Assembly: GCA_904063045.1 (NCBI GenBank)
Contig: CAJFCJ010000003.1
Span: 930,001-994,000, forward strand
Reading direction: 5' to 3'
Length of the DNA stretch: 64,000 bases
Source of the DNA: Dimorphilus gyrociliatus
Taxonomy: Eukaryota > Annelida > Polychaeta > Dinophilidae
The notes under the pieces were generated by a model. It was given only the letters and a program-made list of their open reading frames with translations, did no database searches and had not been told where the DNA came from. Positions 13,081 through 25,421 of the stretch are shown piece after piece (the first letter of the stretch is position 1; each line of letters opens with the position of its first letter). Position numbers and translations under genes: made by a program.

Positions 13081-13860
13081 AGGGGGGGATGTAGAGAAGG
13101 GAGGAAGGAATGGCAATGCTATTCTAAAGCTAATACCATTAATGGATAAAATATAAAGTTAGGTCAAAGTATAGAGCACATACTTTATTTTGTCACTTTT
13201 TTTTATCGATAGATATTTTTAGTATCAATTAATTGATGAGGGCATTAAAAAAAGTTATAGAGAATACGACGTTTGTCACGTTATTTCTATAGATTAGTTA
13301 GTCAACTGTATTTAGAATCATTCTCTATTTATTATTTACTAAACAGAATATTCATTTAATCTATAAAAACCATAGAATTTATAGAAAACTATTTACATAA
13401 TATTGGCGAAAGGAAAAACAAAAAACAGCAGATATATAGCACTTGGTGTTTAAAGAAATATCTATATATACATATTGTACATAGAAGAAAAACATATACT
13501 TGTCTATTTTTTTTTTAAAAAAAAAAGGAAAAAAAAACCTGTGACAAACAGTTTTTTTTACTTTAGATCTTAACAAAAAAAGACAAGAAACTATAGGTTT
13601 TTATACTCTGTTCTAAGGACTTGAATAAAATAGATATTCATTTACGAAAACAAAAAATATATAATTTCATATTATGCTTATTATTACCGTTGTTTCGACT
13701 TAGTTCGAATGAATTATGTATACTTTTTTTTCCTCTCGCTCTCTCTTTTTCTCTCTCATTCTATTTTTTCTTAGAATGACGTCATAAAAGTATCATTTAA
13801 CGTGTCTAATAACAAAATAGTACATATTTCTTTTTCAATATTATTTTTAGATTCCGACGG

Positions 13861-16800
13861 ATGAGTCGGACAAAGCTCTTGATTTTGTGCGCTTGCGCAC
13901 TATTCGCTGATAGTTTTGTTTTAAAGAATGAGGAATTTTTAGACCCGGTTAATGATAATCAAAGAGAAGAAGTCAATAAAGAAGATGTTCAGAAATTGTT
14001 TGATAATGCCAAAGCAGAAGATGTTTCTAATGAAGAAATTGCCAAGGTTATGAAAGAATCTAACATAGATGGGAGTGAGCATAAAATAGAAGAGACTGTT
14101 GATAAGAACGGCCAAGAGGCTGTTGTTCATGTAAAGGAAACTGTACAAGACAATCCTGAAGACGAGGAGCGTGTCATTAATGAGGAGGTATTTAGTATCC
14201 CTGAGGAAGATGACACCGAAGTTAAGAGAAAGAGAAAAAGATCAATGAAGAGAGATGATAAACAGCAAGTAGAACTACTTAGTGATCTCTTAAAATTAGA
14301 AGAACAAGAGAATAATGACCTAGCCAACGCCCTAAGTCTTGCTACAATGAACCAAGTTAGCGGAGATGCAAATGAGCATCTTGAAGCGGAAATTAATTAC
14401 TTGAAGAAAGCGATCGCAGACGAAAACAGAATTTCTGAAATTAAAGAGAGACTTGGCCTTAGTATAAAAGACGAAGATGAAGAAGGAGAGGAAGAAGAAG
14501 AAGAAGAAGAAGAGCCACCGTTAAATATTCCTGTAAAAAAGGACATAGCCGATGAATTAATTTCTGAGAACAATGATATATATCAGGAGGAAGATAACGA
14601 TGAAGCAGACGATGAAACAGAAAGAGAAATGGAAAGTAATGAAGAAGAAAGACAAAGTCAAGTAGATGATATAGTTAGGAAACAATTACTAGAATATTTG
14701 TACGAAAATGAAAGAGCATCATCAGACTCTGGTTTGTATAGATAAACATAGAAAGAGTGTTCATGTATATACTGTATTAATATATTGATACACTGAATGC
14801 TTTTTCAATTGAATTTATAAAACTAATAAGTAAAATATTCAACATTTTTAGAAGTCTACCTAAATCCATTTTATCGCGAACTAATGGAAAAATACGGATT
14901 ACAAAATACAAATAAAAGAGGTAAAAATTCTGTTTGTCACTATATAAACATATTGCGTATTAAATCATGAAAATGTAAGCCAACTTATCAAATTAATTCT
15001 TTTTTTATATTTAAATGAGAAGTTTTATGATTACAATTCATGTATATCCGTTATATTTATAACGGAATATATATATGTTCAATACTATAAGTTTTATATT
15101 TCCCTTTTGTAGATGAATGCCCGGCAATTGCTGAATATTCTAGTCAATGCAGATTCGCCTTTGAAAGTTCTATTGAACTGGATGGAGAAGCTCTAGAAAT
15201 GTGTAATAAACACGAAATGTGCTACATTTGCGTAAGTTTTTTCTTCTCTTCCTTTATCAATTTTTATTCCATTCTTTTTATATCCTTTTCCTGTCTCTTT
15301 TACTTTTCCTCATATGTCTTTTATAGTTCCATTCAGCAATAGGCCTACGTGCCTTAAAAGCTATTTGACATTGAGTTTTTATAAGCGGAAAACCGATAAA
15401 GATTTTTTTTTCTTTTTTTTTTTTGCAAAAGAAAGAAAAAGGTGAAAATAGTCAATAGTCCTATTACGCATGAAAAGTTCTTTTACATAGAATTTTTACC
15501 TTTTTATTCATTATTCAACAAAACAAGAAAATTCTGTCTTTAAATCAGTAATTAAATAAATTAGTTAGCCATTCTAATCGGGAAGAATTACCTGATTAAT
15601 TAATTCCATTGGGTTTATGAAAAAATACTAAATATTTTATACTAGAAATATAATAATGATGATTTTGCCGTCTCGCATCAATCTGATAATGAGCTTCCCA
15701 CTATAGGGATTAGAAAGGACTAATCAAGTATATGATAAAATTATGAAAAAGTACAGATTATTTAATTTTTAATTGTTATTCTTTATTAAAGACAAAGGCT
15801 AGTTGAAAAAAAATTCATTATATTATAAGACAAGTTTTCTCTCAGCCTGTAATATTCCCAAAGTTAGGTTCTAAGTAGACTTAAACAATTCCAAGGACAG
15901 TAGTATCAGATAATTATGTAAGATAAACTTTTTTCCCCACGGTAATGTAATGTAACAACTTCTAGGTACTTGTAAATAAACCGGTCCGAATAATATTAAA
16001 TATATACCCATAAGCACATAGAATAAAACTAAAAATAGTATAGTAAATTACTCTGTTATCAGTCGTATCTATCTAATGATTTGTTCACCCGTTAAAACTT
16101 GCTATTTTTTTATTATACTTGGTAGAGTTTTCAAACAAAATGAAGCATTGAACTGATTAAATGTGAAAAAAATTGTCATCTATCAACTCATTCCATTTAG
16201 ATAGAATAAATCAAAGTCAAAGAGAGAGAGAGAGAGAGAGAGATATCAACGCTCTTTGGAAATATCAGAAATATGCAAGTTAAGCAAAAAATGAAAATTT
16301 CTACCATTCATTTCAATACCATACATTCATATATCTTTTCTTATTACTTTGGCCAATCTGTGAAATCTAAGTACAATCAATTCTTTAAATCTATGTATAT
16401 GGTATCATTAGATTTGTAAATGTCAATTCTAGAAATGTTATATTGTCATGCAAACACGACATACAAGTGCTTAATCATATCAACCAGTATGCGTATTTTT
16501 TTGTATTATATATATACAGTATATATCCTTTTCAATTTTTTAGTATTTTGGGAGTTGCCTTAAAATTCTAATTGAATTTTGTCCTTTGCATAGGATTTAA
16601 TTTGACTAAAATCGATTAATATGAACTTAATTCCTAAGCTTTTGAGAATTTAAATAAGAATGTTGGACTCTTTCTGGGATGCTTTTTGAGATGATAGAAA
16701 AGAAACAAATCACTTGTCTTTTGAAGGATAAAGCTGTAATTAGGATTTTATATAAGTATATATATATATAACTCATGCTACGTTTAGACTACACAGTGAA

Positions 16801-18319
16801 ACATTATTCTAGCATAATTCTAATAGAAATCTCTCTCTCTCTCTCTCTTTTGCTAGTATCTTTCTCTATCGGATTATCCCCTCACTTTTTAGTCTTATCA
16901 GCTATACGTAATGAAGAAACTGATAAAAAGGATTAAGGAATAAGTAATCTTAGTAAATCTCTTCAAGTCAAATTGGATAGATGTCTAGAATTGTATAAGG
17001 CTGAAGTTTGAGGAAGTGAAAAAAGAATTTTTTCCCTTCTATAATAGTAATATCGTCGACATTTTATGATTTATAAGGCTTTTCTCTTTCCTTGTATGTC
17101 TTATAAATTTACATTCTCTCCTGACCTAGATTTTGTTTTATTAAATGCTTTGGAAAAAAAAGACAGTATAGAAAATTTTAGCTCCTTCATTTGTATATAT
17201 CTTTAGTTTTTATCATATTTCTAATTAAACGTCTCTCATTGATTTTGTAAAGACAACTATACAGAGTATGAGAATACGGTTATATATACTGTATTCATTT
17301 GTAAATAAAGCATTAAATATGTATATACTCTTTTTTTATAATTGCTTAGCTGGTCGTTTTTGTCAAGGTAATTTAGCTCTTCACTTAGAAGAAAAGCTGA
17401 ATTATCATTCTAAAAGTTATATTTAGTTGAGTTAATATGAAGGAAGATGCTTCCTTCTTTTCTTTCTTTTGTCGTTCGCTTTGGCTTGTGATAGAGAGAA
17501 AGTGGAATTGAGAGAGAAGGAGGCGTTATGGAATCATATTTAGAGACGCTTAAGTAGAAAAATTATTTTCTCTCTGCTTGATAATTATTCTCCCTTCACT
17601 CAGTTCTTACATTAGCAGAATATGAAAATGTCATATACACATATATAACCTGGTCAATTTCTTTATATATATATATATATTATATAACGTTAATTATTGT
17701 AAAGCTATGCAAATAGACGTTTTATTTGGTGAATTAGGCCTTTTTCTCTCTTTATTAATTAAAAACTTTATCAAGATTTGACATACTGTAAAGGACGTTT
17801 ATCACTTTGAAAGATACATTTAGGTTGGAATTAAATAAAGTGGCAACTCTATTAGATGCAATAGCGAAATAATTTAACTGTAATCTACTCTTATTCTTTC
17901 CCCTTTACAACCAATCCTTCTTACTTTCTGTCGTTTTTCTCATCTATTTTTTCTCCTTTTATTCCTCTATTTACTCATATTTACCTATATGAAGAGTAAA
18001 CACCAACCTATAGGTTTATATATATATATATACATATACTAATATACATATCTAATAATGTATGGCTTTCACTTAAATCTTCTTCATTTTTTTCTTTTTT
18101 TTTATCTAGGGTTCAGCTTTAGGCCTATCAGCATCCCACTGCGACGTCAGCTATTTGCGTGAAGCATCAAAGGCCTGCAAACGTGAAGACTATAACAACT
18201 GTGGTAGGGAGGCTGCAGATCTTTTCTTCCTGATGCGTCAAAGGCAGCGTTACAAATCAAATTCGCCAGATATGTGCTACTCCCAATGCATAATCGATTA
18301 CTTAATCGGACAAAGTTAG
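13861..18319 (+). CDS. Secreted acidic proprotein with C-terminal phospholipase-A2-like 10-Cys domain
   Basis: Four exons, 13861-14731, 14852-14920, 15113-15231 and 18110-18319, join with matching phases (1, 1, 0) to give 422 residues. A signal peptide (MSRTKLLILCACALFADS) is followed by ~290 residues very rich in Glu/Asp, including an almost pure Glu run at ~208-218. It has a polybasic site (KRKRKR, ~122-127, then KR at 130-131) and a second dibasic KR at 312-313 just before the cysteine-rich end. Residues 314-422 hold ten cysteines (316, 326, 344, 350, 353, 364, 376, 384, 409, 413). The core CNKHEMCYICG resembles the C-x-x-H-D-x-C-Y active-site helix of secreted phospholipase A2. His347 is kept but the usual Asp is Glu348. 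It may be a conodipine/group-XII-like enzyme or a non-catalytic relative; the granin-like acidic prosegment suggests regulated secretion. A poly(A) signal AATAAA lies at 18572-18577. Gene structure is firm; the family call is moderate. Confidence 0.7.
15232..18109. other. Large intron of the 13861-18319 gene
   Basis: A 2.9 kb intron inside the cysteine-rich domain. It contains (GA)n at ~16221-16242, (CT)n at ~16832-16848 and several TA-rich palindromes. No exon was recognised inside. Confidence 0.7.
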
Positions 18320-20966
18320 GCTTTAACTGGTTCTTTATATTTCCCTCCGACATTTTATCAGCGAAAAGATCTGGCAAAGAAATATTCATATTCTAGACGG
18401 AATTGGTTGAAGAAGCCACCACCAGTCAAGCCGTAGTGGAAGAAGTTTTTTTGCTGGTTGTTTTGCTGTATCAAATAATGGAATGAGGGAAAATATTAGA
18501 CTGGTTTTCTTCTTTGTTCCAGAGAATTTTTTTTCTCGTTTGAAAAAAAAGTTTGTGTTGTAACGTCATGAAATAAATAAGTGTTGTAACGAGAGTTTAA
18601 CTGGAAGAAGCAGTGAACCTTGTTGACCTTAATTTCACTTTATTATTACTTTTTTTTCTATTTAATATGCATATTTAGTAATTTTCGCCATTTAAAAAAT
18701 ATCTTAGATAACAATAATACTAAGCTAAAAAGAAAGAAAGAAATAGTCAACTTTGTATCTCTATAAGCTTGTAGAAATAAATAGAGAAATAGAGAGGTTG
18801 AGAATTTCAAGGAGAAGATAAAAAAGACATAAAATTCAATTCTTTTCTTTAGGTCCATATTTCTATTGATTATTTCCAAGATACAGTTGCTAAAACACAA
18901 ACAAAACAAAGAATTATCTTAAACAATTATCGATTCTATATAAATTTCTATCATAATGTAAAAATATCGATTAAATATTAACAAGTTTTTATAATTTCGC
19001 TAAATATTCGATATGAGAATATTATACTATATATATAAAACATATGCATCGCCTCTCTCTCTCTCTCTCTCTCTGTAACAACCGATATATTACATATAGC
19101 TAACTCTACTCTATCAGCTATTTAGCAAACGTTGCTAAAAAAAAAGACCCCCATTGAACGAACATTTCAAAAACATTATGATGCACTGCCATGTACTTTT
19201 TACGGTGGTAAATTGATATATCATATCGATATGATTATTATTTCTATCAAAAGGCAAAAAAAACACGTTACTCTTATTAATTACATGGACTATTTAACTT
19301 GTTTACGTAGTTAACTTTCCAATTTCACAGTCTTGTATAAAAATTATTACGTAATGGCATAATTTTCCAATATTCTCTTATTAGCTAGTTTGTTTAAAAT
19401 CTATAAATTTTATAGGCGTTTCTTCACCAAGTGGTAAAAAAAATATATACAATATAAGCGTCTCTGTTTTCTCTTATGGAGTGTAATTTTATTTTATATT
19501 CCACTTATCTACCTTCAACAGAGCGATAGATATTTCAAAGAAAGCCGCTAGAGAGTCAGCTATTTAAATATAGAGAGTTATTAAACAAAGAGATATCCAA
19601 CTTATTAAATATACGTTTGTTTGTTTGCTTGTTTGAAAATTATCAATTAAAAAATGTAATTTTATTCAAAATATTACAATTTATCTTTGTGTTAGAAATT
19701 TAATACTAATTTATTATATTTTATTAATGAAATTCTATCGTATCGTTTTACTTTCATAATAGAAATAATAAAACGTTAAATAACTAAGGAAAGTTTATAT
19801 TTTTGTCGTTTAATTATAATCGTTTAATAAGATTTTATAGTAAATTAAATAATTTAAGAAGAAAGATGAAAATCTTAATTAGCAATTAATTTTCTATAAA
19901 ATATAACAGAGGAACATTCTATTTAATCTATAAAACATTAAAGTCCTATTACTATGAAGATTACTATCTAACCAACTGAATTGGATAGTACTATCGTTCG
20001 TTATATTAATAGATTATTGTACAAGGTATTTATTACTGAATGGATGACATTTCTTATTGGCGACCAATAGAACATCTGCACTTCTTTTATGTTTGTAAAA
20101 GATAGGCTATATTAAATTGGCTAATGGAAAAACAACAATGACGACAATGACGGGGAGAAGGGGAAAGCAGTTTTATATTCGTCTTTAGATATTGTATCGT
20201 TAATTATAAGTCAACTTGAAAAATCTCGGTTACTGATGAATTTCTCAAGAAACGTACATTTAACAAAATACCTCTTAAATTAATAATATAAAAACTACTA
20301 TATATCAGTATTTTGCTCTCAATATAAGACATTTAGCAATTTAATTACCATTGATCCTTTTCTTAGTCATTTTCCTGAAGGTCATTTTCCTAATAGACTC
20401 TTCCCGCGAATATACCTAATTGTTTCTTTTATAGGAAGTCTAACATTTTTTGCATTGAAAAAATAAACATTAATAACAAAACTAATGAACAAAAAAGATT
20501 TATTGCATAGATATTTAAGGTTGATGAATATAACAAAGTGCAGTTCAACTTGAAAAGAAACAAATCTAAATATGGAACATTGATAGGAACACTTACGTAT
20601 TTTCTACCCAAGTTTATATAAACATATCGATATTCAGTATTGAATATTTAAATATGGTAATAGTACAAGGTTTTTATCAATAAATGACAAGAGAATAATT
20701 TTCACCGTTCTCCAATTACTCTTTTTGAATTATTGGCTATTTTTCAATCAATATATCAGTCTATTTATCGCCAAACGAAAGAAATTTATATGAACTATGA
20801 TTCACAGTTCTAAAGTGGAACAATAGATAAATTATTATTGAAAGTATTCTGTTGCTAGCTTTCAGGCAAACTTTTCACTTTATACAGTATTTAAATAAAA
20901 CAATCAAAGGATGATAGAATAGAAAATCAGGCACTTGTTAAAAGTTGGACAACTTTATCCGTAGTT
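18320..20966. other. Convergent intergenic region
   Basis: It separates the 3' ends of the plus-strand proprotein gene and scramblase A. It holds the AATAAA at 18572-18577 and a (CT)n tract at ~19052-19073. Nothing else is supportable. Confidence 0.6.
18572..18577 (+). terminator. Polyadenylation signal AATAAA
   Basis: Canonical AATAAA about 250 bases after the stop codon of the PLA2-like gene, followed by T/G-rich sequence (GTGTTGT). Confidence 0.6.
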
Positions 20967-22533
20967 TTAGCCGTAATTTAGACGTTCAAAATAGTTATAA
21001 TCGATAAGAAAAGCAGCACCAATCATAATTGCTTTATTCATAACTGATACCGATTTGTCGTGAACTGTTTTATTATGAATAGAATTTTAATTCATTAATT
21101 AATTTTTATTTACTAATATAAATAATGTAACTAACTTAAAATCGTAAAATCATTGGCTTCGGCACAAACTTCTCTAAATCCTCCCCAGTGTTTCTGAATA
21201 TCGGCCACTTCGTAAGAATCCCTCAATACCTATAATTATAAAGCTAATCAATCCCTCATTTCTGAGTAAAATTATCTTTTTTTTCATCAAAATCTGAGGA
21301 ATAGGTAATAAAAACCAAACCCTAAAATGCACATCAGTATAACATTTACTGTGGCAACAGTCTCCTATTATAGTATATAAAAGGTTTCCATCTGTGTCAT
21401 GAATTTCGTATGTAGGTATACACATAGTCCACCTAGTTAAATAGAAAAATAACCTTATCAGCCATAACATGTATTATTTTTTATTTATGCGTTTAAAAAA
21501 GGAAGCGTCTAGAATTCCTACATCTCTTTAATAGTTGCTACTAATTGTCCAGGTGGGCAATAGATTTCCATCCTTTGAAGACAACATGGACAAAGAAAAC
21601 CTTGGCAATTAAGTGGTCTATTTAGTGCTATGACTGGTATTTCACCATTTGCACTGGATGTAGAGATTTCCATACGTAAAGATCGAAATATATTACAACA
21701 ATATCGCTGTAAACACTCAGATTCTGTAGCAAAAAACAAAAAAATCTTTCTCAAGATATTCATATTAATAAATAGTACAATTAATTATGTCTTTTTTTTA
21801 TATATATATTTTTATTAATTTTTTTTACCTTCCTTAGCATAAAATAATTGCTGTTCTGTATCATTGCAGATTTTATAACGATTACATTTTTCCAGTACAG
21901 TTAAAACTGTTAAAATATATAATAGAAAAATCTGTTACTAATTTTACGTTTTTGTTTTTGTTTTTCAATTCATAAAAATATAGATATAATAAAAAATATA
22001 TATAACGCAAATGTTATTCATTCGAAAGTGTTAAATGCAATTAATAACGATTACTTCCTTTTCGTATAATATAAAAAATATATTATTTTTTTCAGATTTA
22101 CATTCATGAAACTTCTATTCAATTGAACTTGTAATGCTCACACTGACATAAAAACACGATTTATCAGTATTTTAATGTATATACACTGTATATATATATA
22201 TATATATATATACAGTATAGTCATTAAAATACTAATAAATGGCATATCGTATATACTGTATATATTAGTATATAAAGTTAACACCCCCGTATTGGTTTAT
22301 TAGTTACCTTCCACTAGCTGAACTTCTTGATGAATGTGAAATTTATCTACATTAGCTATAAGATCCAATCCACTTGGATTCGAAGGTATAACTTCAGACG
22401 TAGGCTGAGTTTGTATCACATTGCAATCATCAGTTTCATCCTTTAAATCTAATCCTTGATTTGAATATTCTTCCGCTTCCAATGAATGTTTTTCATCGCT
22501 TATTGGCTCTTCAGTTATGACTTGTTCGCTCAT
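20967..22533 (-). CDS. Phospholipid scramblase A
   Basis: Six exons: 22533-22308, 21906-21829, 21723-21522, 21432-21321, 21229-21136 and 21064-20967. Phases are consistent throughout and give 269 residues. Scramblases move phospholipids between the leaflets of cell membranes; the family core is a 12-stranded barrel ending in a buried hydrophobic helix. Here HQEVQL opens the core, followed by NRPLNCQG, the cysteine cluster LCPCCLQ (palmitoylation region in human PLSCR1), IQKHWGGF, and the C-terminal helix AIMIGAAFLIDYNYFE. The Asp-rich calcium motif of human PLSCR1 is largely replaced (EANDFTILIHDKS). The acidic N-terminus lacks the PPPPY of copies B and C. Introns sit at the same places as in B and C, but two donors are weak (GTTTGG, GTAGGA). 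The start was chosen by alignment with B and C. It lies tail-to-tail with the PLA2-like gene. Confidence 0.95.
22159..22240. repeat. Perfectly nested inverted repeat (cruciform-prone) in scramblase A intron 1
   Basis: A 19-base left arm (22159-22177) and right arm (22222-22240) pair with a single mismatch. The 44-base centre is itself a near-palindrome of TATACAC/TGTATA and (TA)n. The whole ~82 bases could fold as one long hairpin. Confidence 0.9.
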
Positions 22534-22606
22534 TTTTCATAAAATAAAAATTTTGTATACATATGAAAACAAGCGTATTTTAGCTTGTTCCAGCACAAAC
22601 AACCAT

Positions 22607-22612
22607 CACGTG
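22607..22612. promoter_or_regulatory. CACGTG E-box, scramblase A promoter
   Basis: CACGTG within TCACGTGA, 74 bases upstream of the ATG at 22533. The same octamer lies at nearly the same distance in copy B, and CACGTG in copy C. Such sites bind bHLH-zip factors (Myc/Max, USF, MITF/TFEB families). The conserved position argues for function. Confidence 0.6.
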
Positions 22613-23448
22613 ATATCAATACTAAACAGTTGATTATAGGGGAAAAGCTCGGGAAAAGAATCAATAAGAAGTGCTAGGGTAGAATAGCTAGGTAGTGAAG
22701 AAGCTGTTTCTAGCTCATATTTGAAATAAGACCACTTACCCCTCCCTCCTCACACCCGACATGTAAAAAGGGTTCTTCCTCTACAATTTATACTTCCTCC
22801 GCTTATAAATAAATGTAGATGCATATACTGTATATATTAATATATAAAATATATACTATCTATAGCTTAAATTACATTTTCCTCCCTTTAGTATAAACAA
22901 TCAAGTTATTATATCTTAACTTGAAGATTAATGATTTATTAATTGTAATAAAGAAAAATATATTGAATCATATCACGTGTTCGGTGAAATTATTACATTA
23001 TCACCTATTTATGATTGTCTATGTTTGCTCTTTAATCCTTTTTACGTAACTGATGAATCGTTAAAAAGAAGTGTTAACATATATTGTGTATATTTATAAA
23101 AGTATATACATTTATCCATTTCCAATAGACAGAAAAACTATATTCTAATTATATATGACAATTAAAATGTCTTTTATTCAGTTGGCCGTGACATATTCTG
23201 TATGGAAAGTCATACAGATCTGAAAGAATTAAATGGAAAATCTGGATAATCGCTAGAATTAGCCCGATAATTTAGCTCTACTGAAAATATTTTCAAAAGG
23301 GAAAATTCTGTCACCAGTTCGCTTAAAGTGGAGACCTTATTAGCATCACTGCTCGAGCCCAACAGATGGAGCAATATACTTTCATTTGATTAAATTTATT
23401 TTGAATGAAATGAAAATTTATAGACTATTAGTTCCTTTTAATGCTATG

Positions 23449-23479
<31 letters not shown>

Positions 23480-23497
23480 AGAGAAAGAGAGAAAAGA
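23449..23497. repeat. (GA)n microsatellite
   Basis: A GAGAGA tract interrupted by AAAGAG units. Confidence 0.9.
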
Positions 23498-25421
23498 GAG
23501 AGACAAAAAGAAAATTCCATTGGATAAATAGTCAATAAAAAATCAGTTATTCTACTTTTGAAGAATGTGTAAATTATTGGAAATAAAAACTAAAACTCTT
23601 TCAAGTACACTCACCATGTCATTAAAGATATGAGATTCTTTTTCCAGTTCTCTTCTAATTCTTGGAAAAATGTCGTAATAAAATCAATAAAATCTAATGC
23701 AGTAAAAAATACTCTGCTTATTTCCTTTCAATATTCTCTATTATTCCCTGTCCTACATTTAATTACTTCAACAAATACGATTTACTTAGAGAGGGGAGGA
23801 ACAAAAAAAAGGAAAGTTTAAAGATGCATTAAATTAGCTTTAATAAATAAGAAAAAGTAAATGAATTCATCAATCAATAAAATCCCATTTATCACATATT
23901 AAGGCCTAGTGGTACGAATTTCCAAATAAAAGCTAAAAAAATATTTGGAATATCTATTCTTTTAAATGTATTCTCTCTTTAATATTCAATACGATTTCTC
24001 ATTTCCATTGACAAGTCATAAAAGATGTTATGTAAAGAATAGAGCACTTGTTTACTTTGTAAATTGTTCTATGGAGGTGTAAAACCTAGTAAAAAGAAAA
24101 AAGAAGGAAAAAGTAAGCTTTTACTTTAACAGATAAATGACCTCTTCTTCTATTTTTTCATTACTAATATTGTTGATATAATTAATTAGGATTTTAAGTT
24201 TAACAGATAAAAAAAGAGACACAATGGTCTACTTATGAAATATTGTATTCTAATAATTCCTTATTATTTAATTTCAATGAAAACATAAATGATTTCATCT
24301 GCAAAACATAAAAAAAATTAATAAATCAGCTTTTTCTTTTGGGAATTTCTAGTCTTTGTTTTGAAAATTTCATCATTCTATCTATAAAGCTTTAAAAAGT
24401 CTCTTAAATATCGACGTAATTAGCCTTTCGTTTTGTACTTAATTAGAATATGAATATGATATAGTTTTTGATAGTTTGTTGTTATAGTTTTATAATGAAA
24501 TTTCTTTTCTATAACTATAAAGCAATGATATAAACCATTCGTTCTCTTTTGTCAATTTATCTATACAAATAAATCAAGACCTCTATTACATAGAATAAAC
24601 TGCCATCTACTGGTTTTAATATAACTCTTTTGTTAATCGACTACTCTCGTTACTTCACATGAAAAATAGAGAATGGATCTAATTGAGTAGAATAAAAAAA
24701 ATACGGAAGATAGTAAGATAGAACTGATTATTATATCTTCATTTCAAGGGGTAGAATATGAGTCATTTTTTCCCCTCGTAATTTAAATTAGGTCAACAGC
24801 TTTTAGAAAAGTTGACTTAATAAAAAAATATACCATAAATCAATAAAAAATGAATAAATCAAAAAAATTGAAGTCATATTTTTCGTCTTCTTCACATTCT
24901 TTTTCTGTTTGTTTATTGTAATAAAATGTAAACTCACATTTGATAGTTAATTATCACACTTAAATAGTTAATTAGCTTTCTTCCTTACCCGCTTCAATGT
25001 ACCGAAGAAGCTAGTAATCAAGTGCTTCTTGACAAACTCTAGTTGAGTATTCAAATATATTATTTTTGAAGTAGATATAAAAATTCTGTTCCTAACATCT
25101 TCGGTGCTCTAATCTTAGATACTTGAGGTTATATAAAATTCAATTTATTTTTATCACATTACACGATTATAGAAACATTTAGAAGTTTCAATTATTTAAA
25201 GTAAATATTAGTTGTATATATATACAATATATATATATTAATAACCATGGTCTTTTATCACAAGAAGCATCATAAAAAACAAACAACGAGCTGTATATTA
25301 TGTTAGGTAATACTGAGTCCTGAAAAATAACTTTCTTTGTGTTCCTTTCTTTAATAATATTCGGCATACGAAACTTTCATAAAATACTTTCGCCGAGATA
25401 AAACGCTTAGCACATTCCTAA

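Larger units (their letters stand above)
6611..13850. other. Long gene-poor intergenic region
   Basis: About 7.2 kb with no supportable gene. It contains a (CT)n/(CTGT)n tract (9043-9153), CTCF-like motifs near 6715, 9945, 10005 and 12263, and several AGGCCT palindromes. An X-box-like site is at 11977-11990. A more GC-rich patch lies at about 12165-12330, open in two frames without recognisable protein motifs. The last few hundred bases probably hold the promoter and a non-coding 5' exon of the gene starting at 13861, because a good acceptor (TTATTTTTAG) ends at 13850. Confidence 0.6.
22534..25421. other. Intergenic region between scramblases A and B
   Basis: It contains the E-box promoter of copy A at the left, a (GA)n tract at ~23449-23497, a CTCF-like motif on the minus strand at 23360-23373 and one on plus at 24601-24613. 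No gene seen. The last stretch before 25422 is the 3' flank of copy B. Confidence 0.6.
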
